From NCBI GenBank assembly GCA_905214525.1, contig CAJMMN010000022.1:1-39324 (forward strand): 39,324 nt of DNA, read 5' to 3'. Both the position numbers and the translations under genes were made by a program. Numbering within the stretch: position 1 is the first letter of the stretch; each line of letters opens with the position of its first letter. The notes beneath the pieces are model-generated. The model ran no database searches and was not told where the DNA came from. It saw only the letters and a program-made list of their open reading frames with translations. Shown piece after piece: positions 32,337 to 39,324 of the stretch. Origin of the DNA: an uncultured bacterium. Its GTDB lineage: Bacteria > Actinomycetota > Coriobacteriia > Coriobacteriales > Coriobacteriaceae.

Positions 32337-34721
32337 CTACAGCGTCATGTTTGGATCGGCGTCGACGTCGAACGGCGAGATTTCACCTCGGTCGAATTTG
32401 CGGCGAGCGACCTCCGCGATCATGGCTGCGTTATCGGTACAGGCAGACAAGGGCGGCACCGTTACGCGAATCCCCTGACGTCCAAGCTTCTTGATCATCA
32501 TCTCGCGCAGATGCGGGTTGGCCGAGACGCCGCCACCGATGCAGTATTCCTTGCATCCGGTAGCGTGCAGTGCGTTTTTTGCCTTCTTGTACTGCACGTC
32601 AAAGACAGCTGCCTCAAACGAAGCCGCCAGATCGGGCAGGTGAATCGTGCGCCCGGCCTTGGTCTCCTGCTCGATGTAGAGCGTCACCGCCGTCTTGAGG
32701 CCCGAAAGCGAGAAGCGGTAGTCTCCCCTGCTGTTAAGCGCGCGGGGAAAATCGATCGCCTTGGGGTTGCCCGTCTCGGCAAGCTTGGAGATGATGGGGC
32801 CACCGGGATAGCCCAGACCCAGCGCCTTTGCCACCTTGTCGAAGGCTTCGCCCACGGCGTCGTCGAGCGTCTCGCCGAGCACCTCGTAGTCGCCCCACGC
32901 CTTGACGTGAACAAGCATGGTATGACCGCCCGAGACGAGCGTGAAGATAAACGGCGGCTTGAGGTCGGGCTGCGCCAGCAGGTTGGCAAACAGGTGCCCC
33001 TCCAGATGGTTGACGCATACGAGCGGCTTACCGGCAGCGTAGGCAAAGCCTTTGGCAAAGGCAACGCCCACCACGAGCGCGCCCACCAGGCCCGGACCCT
33101 GCGTCACACCCACGGCGGCAAGCTCACTTGGTGCAATGGCTCCGCCCGTAAGGCCCAGCGATGCTGCGGCATCCTCGAGCGCCGCATCCACGACACTCAC
33201 AATCACCTCAACGTGTTTGCGCGAGGCGATCTCGGGCACCACGCCGCCAAAGCGGGCATGAAAATCAATCTGTGTCGACACCTGGTTGGCCAGCATATTG
33301 CCATCCGCATCGATAATCGCCACCGCCGTCTCGTCGCAGGAACTCTCGATGGCAAGCACCAGGCGACGGCGCTCAATTTCGGCACGCTCCCCCTCGGAGC
33401 GCCTAGGCGCAGGCAGCGGCCATACGCGCTGCTCTGCCGCCGTCGGCTCGGGCGAGGCATTGTCGACCGGAAGCACCAGGGGCAGCGGAGCCGTCATGAC
33501 GATGGCATCCTTGCCGGCACCATAATAGCCGCGGCGCCATCCTGCCTCGGTAAAGCCCAGAGCGTTATAAAGCGCGATCGCTCCCTTGTTGCCGTCCTCG
33601 ACCTCGAGCGAAGCCGTGGTGCAGCCGAGCATCTGGGCATCATAGCTCACATGCGACAGCAGCTTGCGGGCAATGCCCTCACGGCGATGTGCCGGGTCGA
33701 CGGCGACATCCAGAATCTGCACATCACCGTCCACGACCATACCGCCGGCAAGGCCCAGCAGCTTGCCGTCGTCGTGTGCCACCCACCAACTACGCGGCGC
33801 AGCGACGTCCTCGCCCAGTTCGGACAGGAACATGCCCGGCGTCCACGCCTTGTGTCCGGCACCTTCAAAGCAGGCAGCCTCTAGCGCGCTCGCGCCCTCG
33901 GCATCCGCCGCGCCCATGGGACGGAACTGCAGATGACGACCGGCGAGCTCATCGGCAACGCCCGTAATTTCGCTCTGTGCACTCTCGGCAAGACCAAGAC
34001 GCTTGCGCTCGTTTTCCTCGGCATCCGAAAGGCGCGTGTAAATCGGCAGGACGCGAGCCGGATCGCCGTCACCCGCAGCGTGCGCGAGCAGCAAGCCCTC
34101 ACCCGAAGGCCACCACAGGTCGCGCTCCACGCAGCGGGCGGTCTCGTCCTCACCCAACAGCTTGCCATAGCGCACGAGACCGTCACCGGTCAGCTGAACC
34201 TGGCCCCAGTCCGCTGCTTGGCGCCACTCATCGAGCGCCACGGCGGCCTTGACCACGTGCTCGCGCTCAAATTGACGCTCGGGACCCTCATCGACCAGCA
34301 CATACAGCGCCGGATATACCTCACCGCGCATAGCATCGGCCAAGATACCAAGCTTGCCGCGCACGCCAGCCTTCCACGCCGTCCAAGCGCAAGCGTCGAG
34401 CGTCGACACGCCCAGCAGCGGAACATTGGCACCACACGCGAGGCCCTTGGCAGTAGAGATGCCGATGCGCACACCCGTAAAGGACCCCGGGCCGCGGCCG
34501 ACCACATAGCAACCAACATCGCTGCGATCCAGACCGGCTTGAGCCAGCATGCCATCAACGGTATTCACGAGCTCAACGTTGGCGTGACGGCGACACATGT
34601 GGTCGCCACTCACGAGCTTCGTCTCGCCCGTCTGCCCATCAATCCAGCTTGCCGCGCAGGCAAGCATGTCGGTCGAGGTATCGAGCGCCACCACCAGCGC
34701 GTTGTCGTTATGCAAGCTCAT
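32337..34721 (-). CDS. TsaB-RimI-TsaD fusion (tRNA t6A synthesis plus N-acetyltransferase)
   Basis: 794 residues from the ATG at 34721 (AAGG 9 bases upstream; a TTG 18 bp earlier is rejected). Residues 1-235 are TsaB (VVALDTSTDMLACA, GRGPGSFTGVRIGISTAKGLA), the dimerisation partner in t6A37 formation. Residues 255-400 are a GNAT acetyltransferase of the RimI type (VAVDPAHRREGIARKLL, ALYNALGFTEAGWRRGYY), which in E. coli acetylates ribosomal protein S18. Residues 455-794 are TsaD (VLAIESSCDETAVAIID, the metal-binding VNHLEGHLFANLL, VSGGHTMLV, GGGVSANPHLR), which transfers threonylcarbamoyl to A37. These are normally two or three genes. It overlaps tsaE by 14 bp and ends the operon. Confidence 0.95.
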   Translation of the reverse strand: MSLHNDNALVVALDTSTDMLACAASWIDGQTGETKLVSGDHMCRRHANVELVNTVDGMLAQAGLDRSDVGCYVVGRGPGSFTGVRIGISTAKGLACGANVPLLGVSTLDACAWTAWKAGVRGKLGILADAMRGEVYPALYVLVDEGPERQFEREHVVKAAVALDEWRQAADWGQVQLTGDGLVRYGKLLGEDETARCVERDLWWPSGEGLLLAHAAGDGDPARVLPIYTRLSDAEENERKRLGLAESAQSEITGVADELAGRHLQFRPMGAADAEGASALEAACFEGAGHKAWTPGMFLSELGEDVAAPRSWWVAHDDGKLLGLAGGMVVDGDVQILDVAVDPAHRREGIARKLLSHVSYDAQMLGCTTASLEVEDGNKGAIALYNALGFTEAGWRRGYYGAGKDAIVMTAPLPLVLPVDNASPEPTAAEQRVWPLPAPRRSEGERAEIERRRLVLAIESSCDETAVAIIDADGNMLANQVSTQIDFHARFGGVVPEIASRKHVEVIVSVVDAALEDAAASLGLTGGAIAPSELAAVGVTQGPGLVGALVVGVAFAKGFAYAAGKPLVCVNHLEGHLFANLLAQPDLKPPFIFTLVSGGHTMLVHVKAWGDYEVLGETLDDAVGEAFDKVAKALGLGYPGGPIISKLAETGNPKAIDFPRALNSRGDYRFSLSGLKTAVTLYIEQETKAGRTIHLPDLAASFEAAVFDVQYKKAKNALHATGCKEYCIGGGVSANPHLREMMIKKLGRQGIRVTVPPLSACTDNAAMIAEVARRKFDRGEISPFDVDADPNMTL

Positions 34722-35214
34722 CTTGTACAGCCTTATCAATCAAATGGGAAAGCTCCATTGCGCGGTCACCGTGCGCCTCAAGCGTTATCGTTCGCACATC
34801 GCTGTCGCCCTCATCACGCTTGAGCGTCACCGAAAGATACTCATCCGTCAGCTCGTCCTGGAATTGTTCGCCCCATTCCAGCAGGCAAGCACCCTCATAG
34901 CCCAGCACATCGAAAATGCCCGTATCCTCGAGCTCGTAGGCATGCTCCAGGCGGTATAGATCAAAGTGAAACAGCGGAATACGACCTTGATCGTGAACGG
35001 CCATGAGCGCAAACGTAGGACTCGTAACCATATGCCCATCGCCCAGCCCGCGCGAGACGCCCTTGGTAAAGTGAGTTTTGCCCACTCCCAGGCCACCGGT
35101 CAGGATGAGCACATCGCCGTCCTCAAGGCACGGTGCAATTAGCTCGCCAAAGTACTCCGTATCGGCAGCGCAAGTCGTTTTGTAAGTACCTACCCCCAGG
35201 CGCTCCAGGGACAT
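34708..35214 (-). CDS. tsaE: tRNA threonylcarbamoyladenosine synthesis ATPase TsaE
   Basis: 168 residues, normal for the family. The P-loop is GGLGVGKTHFTKG, followed by TSPTFALM and LFHFDLYRLE, which are characteristic of TsaE. It hydrolyses ATP to reset the TsaB-TsaD complex. AAGGAG lies 5 bases before the ATG. It is 12 bp downstream of udg and overlaps the tsaB-rimI-tsaD start by 14 bp, so the whole t6A module except TsaC is translated from one message. Confidence 0.95.
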   Translation of the reverse strand: MSLERLGVGTYKTTCAADTEYFGELIAPCLEDGDVLILTGGLGVGKTHFTKGVSRGLGDGHMVTSPTFALMAVHDQGRIPLFHFDLYRLEHAYELEDTGIFDVLGYEGACLLEWGEQFQDELTDEYLSVTLKRDEGDSDVRTITLEAHGDRAMELSHLIDKAVQDELA

Positions 35215-35226
35215 ATATGCTCCTTA

Positions 35227-35847
35227 TTATTCCGAGGCGTCCTCTGGCGCGGGATGTCGCTCCAGATAGTCGCCCAGCATCTTAAAGTCTTCCTCCAGCA
35301 GCTCCTGCCACGCCGGATTGCGCAGCGCTGCTGCCGGATGGAACGTGGGCATTACCACAAAATGCCCCATCTGGTGGAACCTGCCGCGCAGCTTAGTAAT
35401 GCCAATCTCGGTCTTTAGCACAAAGTGCGTCGCGGGGTTGCCGAGCGTCACAATAATATCGGGCCAGATGCTTCGAATCTGCTCACGCAAAAATGGCGAG
35501 CAAGCCAGCACTTCCTCGGGACGCGGATTGCGGTTTCCCGGCGGGCGGCACTTAAGCACGTTGGCAATGTAGACGTCTTCGCGTTTGAGCCCCGCCAGCG
35601 ACAAAATGCCGTTGAGGTCCTCGCCTGCCGCCCCCACAAAGGGCTCGCCCTGCAAATCCTCATTGCGGCCCGGCGCCTCGCCAATAAACATCACGCGAGC
35701 GTGGGGGTTTCCCACGCCAAACACGATGTTATGGCGCGACTGGTAAAGCTGGCAAAGGTGACAATCGCCCAGAACGGCCTCGATCTCCTCGAGTGCGACC
35801 TCACGCGGCGCCTGATGGCTATGGCCGGGGATGTGCATGACGCCCAT
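35227..35847 (-). CDS. Uracil-DNA glycosylase, family 4 (Fe-S type)
   Basis: 206 residues from the ATG at 35847, which has AGGAG 5 bases upstream; a longer in-frame start overlaps alr and is rejected. It removes uracil from DNA. The active-site motif is GEAPGRNEDLQGEPFVGAAG, and the C-terminal motif is HPAAALRNP. Four cysteines (CHLC near the N-terminus, one in KCRPPGNRNP and one in ACSPF) fit the 4Fe-4S cluster of family 4 enzymes. It starts 8 bp after the alr stop within the acpS-tsaD operon. Confidence 0.93.
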   Translation of the reverse strand: MGVMHIPGHSHQAPREVALEEIEAVLGDCHLCQLYQSRHNIVFGVGNPHARVMFIGEAPGRNEDLQGEPFVGAAGEDLNGILSLAGLKREDVYIANVLKCRPPGNRNPRPEEVLACSPFLREQIRSIWPDIIVTLGNPATHFVLKTEIGITKLRGRFHQMGHFVVMPTFHPAAALRNPAWQELLEEDFKMLGDYLERHPAPEDASE

Positions 35848-35855
35848 AGCGACTC

Positions 35856-37001
35856 CTACACGTAGACCTTGTCGAGACGCATACCAAAGCCGCAAGCGAC
35901 CTCGTAGTTAATCGTGCCGCGTAGGCGCGCCATCTCGTCCATGGTAATCTCGGCATCTCCATCGCGGCCGACAATGATCATCTCGTCACCATACTCGGCC
36001 TCGGGAATCTCATGCGCCGGGTTGGACTGAATGGCGACCATAAACTGGTCCATGCAGATATTGCCCACCTGACGCACACGCTCGCCGCGATACAGCACGT
36101 CCATACGATTGGAAAGCGTACGCGAAAGGCCATCGGCATAACCGATCGGAAGGGTGCAGATCTGAACGCGCGTGCGCGGTACGCGGTAGGTAAAGCCGTA
36201 GCCCACGCCCTCGCCCATCGCAGGATGCGCCACGCGCGTCACACGCGCGTGGACGCTCATGACGGGATCAAGCTGCATCACGCGACCACTCAGCTCACAT
36301 GGCTGCAGACCATACAAACCGATGCCGGCACGAATCATGTCAAAGTGCATTGAAGAATCGAGCATCGAGGACGGCGTATTGGCACAATGCACGATACCGC
36401 ATTCAAAACCTGCGTCCTTAATGGCCTGAACGGCCTCGGTAAAACGCTGGCACTGCAGCTTGTAGTCCCAACCCGAAGGTTCATCGGCCGTGGCAAAGTG
36501 CGTAAATACGCCGTCGCACTGGATGCCGCGATGGAAACTGATGCCGCGTACAAAGTCGAGCACCTGTGTGTAGTGAACACCGATACGATTCATGCCCGTC
36601 TCGATGGCAAGATGGTACTTGCCCACCTTGCCCGCCGCGACGGCGCATTCGCCATACGCAAGAGCAAAATCGGACGTATAGACCGAGGGCATGATATCGA
36701 ATTCGAGCAATGCAGGAATAGCCTCGATAGGCGGCTCACTTAGAATCAGGACGGGCTTAGTAATCCCGCCCTGACGGAGCCCAACGCCCTCGTTAACCGT
36801 CGCCACGGCAAACATGTCGGCACCGGCCGAATACATGATCTTGGCACACTCAACAGCTCCATGACCATAAGCATCGGCCTTGACCACGCAGCACAGGCGC
36901 TGACGCGGATTCAACAAGTTCTTATAGGCCCTCGTGTTGCGACGGAGCGCCCCGCGGTCGATCTCGACCCAGGACCAGCGCGTCAAATCGGCTTTATTCA
37001 T
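35856..37001 (-). CDS. alr: Alanine racemase
   Basis: 381 residues, a pyridoxal-phosphate enzyme of fold type III that makes D-alanine for peptidoglycan. The cofactor lysine motif is VVKADAYGHGA near residue 39. The second catalytic residue, a tyrosine from the C-terminal domain, is likely in VGYGFTYRVPRTR. IETGMNRIGVH and GNICMDQFMV are also family blocks. The start lies 2 bp after the nnr stop. It is the only alanine racemase in the window. Confidence 0.96.
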   Translation of the reverse strand: MNKADLTRWSWVEIDRGALRRNTRAYKNLLNPRQRLCCVVKADAYGHGAVECAKIMYSAGADMFAVATVNEGVGLRQGGITKPVLILSEPPIEAIPALLEFDIMPSVYTSDFALAYGECAVAAGKVGKYHLAIETGMNRIGVHYTQVLDFVRGISFHRGIQCDGVFTHFATADEPSGWDYKLQCQRFTEAVQAIKDAGFECGIVHCANTPSSMLDSSMHFDMIRAGIGLYGLQPCELSGRVMQLDPVMSVHARVTRVAHPAMGEGVGYGFTYRVPRTRVQICTLPIGYADGLSRTLSNRMDVLYRGERVRQVGNICMDQFMVAIQSNPAHEIPEAEYGDEMIIVGRDGDAEITMDEMARLRGTINYEVACGFGMRLDKVYV

Positions 37002-37003
37002 GA

Positions 37004-38620
37004 TTAGTCATCCGACCCTTCGTCCATGATTCCCAGATCTTCGAGCGCATCCTTTGCCGCCAGCTCCATGGCAGGACCGATCAAGTCGATAAGATCGGTC
37101 GCGATGACGCTCTTCTCACCATACTCCGTCGCCGCGGCAAAACCGGCGTAGCTGTGAAGTGCGACGGCGTACGAATACAGCAACTCCCAACGATCCATCT
37201 CGTCGCGCATGGTGGCAAGCGTGCCGGCCAAAATACCCGCGAGAACATCACCCGAACCGGCAGTTGCCAGAGAAGCCGGACCCGAGAGCGGCAGCAGCAC
37301 ACGCTCAACGCCACAGATAGCCGTCGTCGGCCCCTTGGCAATGACCACCAGATTGTCGGAGCCTGCAGCCCAGACAACCTTCTGCGCGGCCGCAATCGCG
37401 GTACCAAGGTCGTTCACCTCGTCACCGGCAACCAGACGCGAAAGCTCACGATAGTGCGGCGTCATAACCAACGGCTGCTCGCGACGATACATCTCGGGAT
37501 TACTATCAATACCGTCAATGGCAATCTTAGCAAGGCAGTTGAGTGCATCGGCGTCCAAAATAAGCGGCACATCAAGCTCGAGCAAGCCCGAAACCACCTG
37601 CATAGCGCCGGCAGATGTCGTCATACCGGGACCGCACAGTACACAGCTGTACTTCTTTGCAATCTCGCACACAGTCATGCGCGCAGCGGCGCCAAAGGAG
37701 CCGCGGGAATCAGACGGAATAGCAAAGACGGGAATCGAAGGAAGTGCCATGCGAATAAGATTGGCGCAGGCGTCAGGAGCCGCGACTGCCACGTAACCAG
37801 CACCCGCGCGAGCTGCAGACTTGGCCGCCATAATGGCAGCACCAGGATATTGCGCAGATCCGGCGACAATAAGCACAGAGCCACGGGAATACTTATCGAT
37901 ATTCGTAGGTAGTGGAGCAAAGTAATCAACTAAGTCACCGGGCTCGACAATCTCGGCGGCGTGGTCGACATCATCGATGACCTCGTCAAGACGGTCGTAA
38001 AGATTGCCGCAGATCAAATCGCCAGCATACTCAGGGCCATCAGCGCTATACAGACCAATCTTGGGCGCAATCATCGTCACCGTATGCTCGGCACGAATGC
38101 AGTCGTCATCAACAACGCCCGTCTCGGCATTCAGGCCCGAGGGGACATCAATGGATACGACACAATCGGCGCATTCATTGACCGTAGGAATCCAGATGGA
38201 GAACGGCGCGCGCAGATTCCCGTGGAAACCGGTACCAAAAATGGCATCAACAACAACATCGGCCTTATCGATCAAAACCTCGAGTTCGTCACGCGAGGGG
38301 CCGACACAAACGTGCACATCGCGGCCGGCAGTACGACGAGCAACATGACGTGCCAGAGCAGCAGGAATCTCATCCGGCTCAACCGGAGAAACGATATCGA
38401 CGTCCACACCCTTATGGCTCAGAATATCGGCGGCAACCCAACCGTCGCCGCCATTATTACCAAAACCGACCAGAACGAGAACCCGATCGGGATTGAGCTT
38501 CAAGACCTCGTTGGCGGCAAACTCACCCGCTAGCTCCATAAGCTCGGCCTTCGAAGTCCCTTCGCGTTCGATGATATCCTCGAGACGAACGACTTCTTCG
38601 GTACTCAAAACCGGTTTCAT
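37004..38620 (-). CDS. nnr: Bifunctional NAD(P)HX epimerase / ADP-dependent dehydratase
   Basis: 538 residues. It repairs hydrated NADH and NADPH. Residues 1-215 are the YjeF_N epimerase domain (VLVGFGNNGGDGWVAADIL, then VVDAIFGTGFHG and SIDVPSGLNAETG). Residues 235-530 are the ribokinase-like dehydratase (VAGSAQYPGAAIMAAKSAARAGAGY, then LDADALN, TPHYRELSRL and the GPASLATAGSGDVLAGILAG nucleotide site). The ATG directly follows the acpS stop codon and the gene ends 2 bp before alr, so it is firmly within the operon. The fused form corresponds to E. coli Nnr. Confidence 0.96.
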   Translation of the reverse strand: MKPVLSTEEVVRLEDIIEREGTSKAELMELAGEFAANEVLKLNPDRVLVLVGFGNNGGDGWVAADILSHKGVDVDIVSPVEPDEIPAALARHVARRTAGRDVHVCVGPSRDELEVLIDKADVVVDAIFGTGFHGNLRAPFSIWIPTVNECADCVVSIDVPSGLNAETGVVDDDCIRAEHTVTMIAPKIGLYSADGPEYAGDLICGNLYDRLDEVIDDVDHAAEIVEPGDLVDYFAPLPTNIDKYSRGSVLIVAGSAQYPGAAIMAAKSAARAGAGYVAVAAPDACANLIRMALPSIPVFAIPSDSRGSFGAAARMTVCEIAKKYSCVLCGPGMTTSAGAMQVVSGLLELDVPLILDADALNCLAKIAIDGIDSNPEMYRREQPLVMTPHYRELSRLVAGDEVNDLGTAIAAAQKVVWAAGSDNLVVIAKGPTTAICGVERVLLPLSGPASLATAGSGDVLAGILAGTLATMRDEMDRWELLYSYAVALHSYAGFAAATEYGEKSVIATDLIDLIGPAMELAAKDALEDLGIMDEGSDD

Positions 38621-39160
38621 CTATGCTCCTAGCGTATCTTGCGAAGCATCGCCCAGGTGCTCCGTCAATGCTGAATTCTGCAGCTGCTCAAGCTCATCTA
38701 AAACAGAGCGAGCCTCTTTAAATGTCTGCGCTACGCGTTTCTTGGTACTCACCTTTTCCTCTTTTGGCTTAGGCCGAGCATCTTCGGTAATCGCGATGGC
38801 ATTCGCAACGGCTAAGTCTCCTGTAAGCGTAATGGAAAGAGCGACCTCAACAACACCCAGCTCTTGAGCGATCTCGAGAGCACGGCCTGAAAGCAGCGCC
38901 TTCGGTTTGCCGAGTTTATCACGCGTAACCGAAACATCCTTGCGACCAACGCCTTGACTAAAACCCGTGCCGAGAGCTTTAAGTACCGCCTCGCGCGAAG
39001 CAAAGCGGCTGGCATAGTGAGCAGCGGGACGCGATGATGCATCACAATACGCACGCTCTTCTTCGGTAAACACACGCCGAGCAAACGACGGCGTCTTTTC
39101 AAGAATTGATTTCATACGGGAAATCTCGACGATATCAACGCCGATACCAGCTTCAGCCAT
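38621..39160 (-). CDS. acpS: Holo-[acyl-carrier-protein] synthase with C-terminal extension
   Basis: 179 residues from the ATG at 39160 (GGAGGTG 3 bases upstream). It transfers 4'-phosphopantetheine from CoA to acyl carrier protein. The Mg-binding aspartate is in GIGVDIVEISRM, the catalytic glutamate in FASREAVLKALGTGF, and SITLTGDLAVANAIA closes the domain near residue 125. AcpS is usually 120-130 residues; here about 50 extra residues follow, with a basic stretch (PKPKEEKVSTKKR) and a helical, possibly coiled-coil segment (FKEARSVLDELEQLQ). It is the first gene of the operon reaching to tsaD. Confidence 0.93.
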   Translation of the reverse strand: MAEAGIGVDIVEISRMKSILEKTPSFARRVFTEEERAYCDASSRPAAHYASRFASREAVLKALGTGFSQGVGRKDVSVTRDKLGKPKALLSGRALEIAQELGVVEVALSITLTGDLAVANAIAITEDARPKPKEEKVSTKKRVAQTFKEARSVLDELEQLQNSALTEHLGDASQDTLGA

Positions 39161-39189
39161 GTTCACCTCCATATCGCACAGACTAAGTT

Positions 39190-39219
39190 ATTGTAGCCCG
39201 TTCACAGAAGATGCGACAA
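39190..39219 (-). promoter_or_regulatory. Likely promoter of the acpS operon
   Basis: On the minus strand a -35-like TTGTCG (39214-39219) and a -10 TACAAT (39190-39195) are separated by 18 bp. Transcription would start about 20 bp upstream of the acpS ATG. Confidence 0.55.
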
Positions 39220-39272
39220 ACGAGGGTTATAAAACACAGCTACTATGTGAGACAAAAGCCCGTAAACGCAAA

Positions 39273-39300
39273 AAGGGGGAGGCCGCGAGGCCTCCCCCTT
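39273..39300 (-). terminator. Terminator of a gene beyond the right edge
   Basis: Perfect 12 bp stem AAGGGGGAGGCC/GGCCTCCCCCTT with loop GCGA. On the minus strand it is followed by TTTTTG, so it most likely ends a minus-strand gene lying to the right of the window. Confidence 0.85.
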
Positions 39301-39324
39301 CTTCAAGTCATCAGACGGCTCGGT

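Overview
The window is a GC-rich bacterial chromosome segment. Its gene content and codon use suggest a Coriobacteriia gut actinobacterium, most likely Collinsella or a close relative. This is inference: it rests on phosphoketolase, large intergenic hairpins, a MalX-type PTS gene, fused TsaB-RimI-TsaD and an MsmX-type ABC system, and there is no rRNA to settle it. There is no prophage, transposase, integrase or CRISPR array.

Layout. 1-3.6 kb (minus strand): an apparent operon of a small unknown protein, two overlapping GntR/UTRA regulators and two SIS-domain sugar-phosphate enzymes, the last cut by the left edge. 3.6-4.0 kb: two perfect long hairpins. 4.0-7.7 kb: phosphoketolase (xfp) with paired LacI-type operators, and a LacI regulator. 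7.9-10.3 kb: murB and a secreted coiled-coil cell-wall hydrolase, separated by another long hairpin. 10.6-15.8 kb: galE, malQ and glgP (galactose and alpha-glucan metabolism). 16.0-20.4 kb (minus): a four-gene maltose/oligosaccharide-type ABC importer. 20.7-24.1 kb: a TreR-like GntR regulator divergent from an EIICB PTS permease fused to a HAD phosphatase. 24.2-26.4 kb: a polyprenyl diphosphate synthase, a cytoplasmic-looking peptidoglycan-binding pseudo-amidase and tRNA-Gln. 26.4-27.3 kb: a non-coding, repeat-packed stretch. 27.3-29.5 kb: a large disordered protein with a JetD-type Toprim-like C-terminus. 29.6-31.9 kb: cstA with a long leader. 31.9-32.3 kb: two more long hairpins. 32.3-39.2 kb (minus): a tight housekeeping operon acpS, nnrE/D, alr, udg, tsaE, tsaB-rimI-tsaD.

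How the genes fit together. The 10-24 kb block handles alpha-glucans. An ABC importer and a PTS permease bring in sugars, MalQ and GlgP remodel and phosphorolyse them, GalE links to UDP-sugars, and phosphoketolase feeds acetyl-phosphate formation. Boxes resembling the TreR operator (TTGTTTAAACAA) lie before malQ, the ABC operon, the regulator itself and the PTS gene, so these probably form one regulon.

The two most unusual observations are these. First, the cstA leader encodes a short Ile/Val-rich peptide ending in NIISVVII, followed by mutually exclusive hairpins and an intrinsic terminator. This looks like a classical transcription attenuator, here on a peptide/pyruvate-type transporter. 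Second, there are six long intergenic hairpins with perfect 32-36 bp arms that differ in sequence from copy to copy, wrapped around only two conserved cores. The larger core has compensatory changes in its inner stem, which suggests a structured RNA or DNA element.
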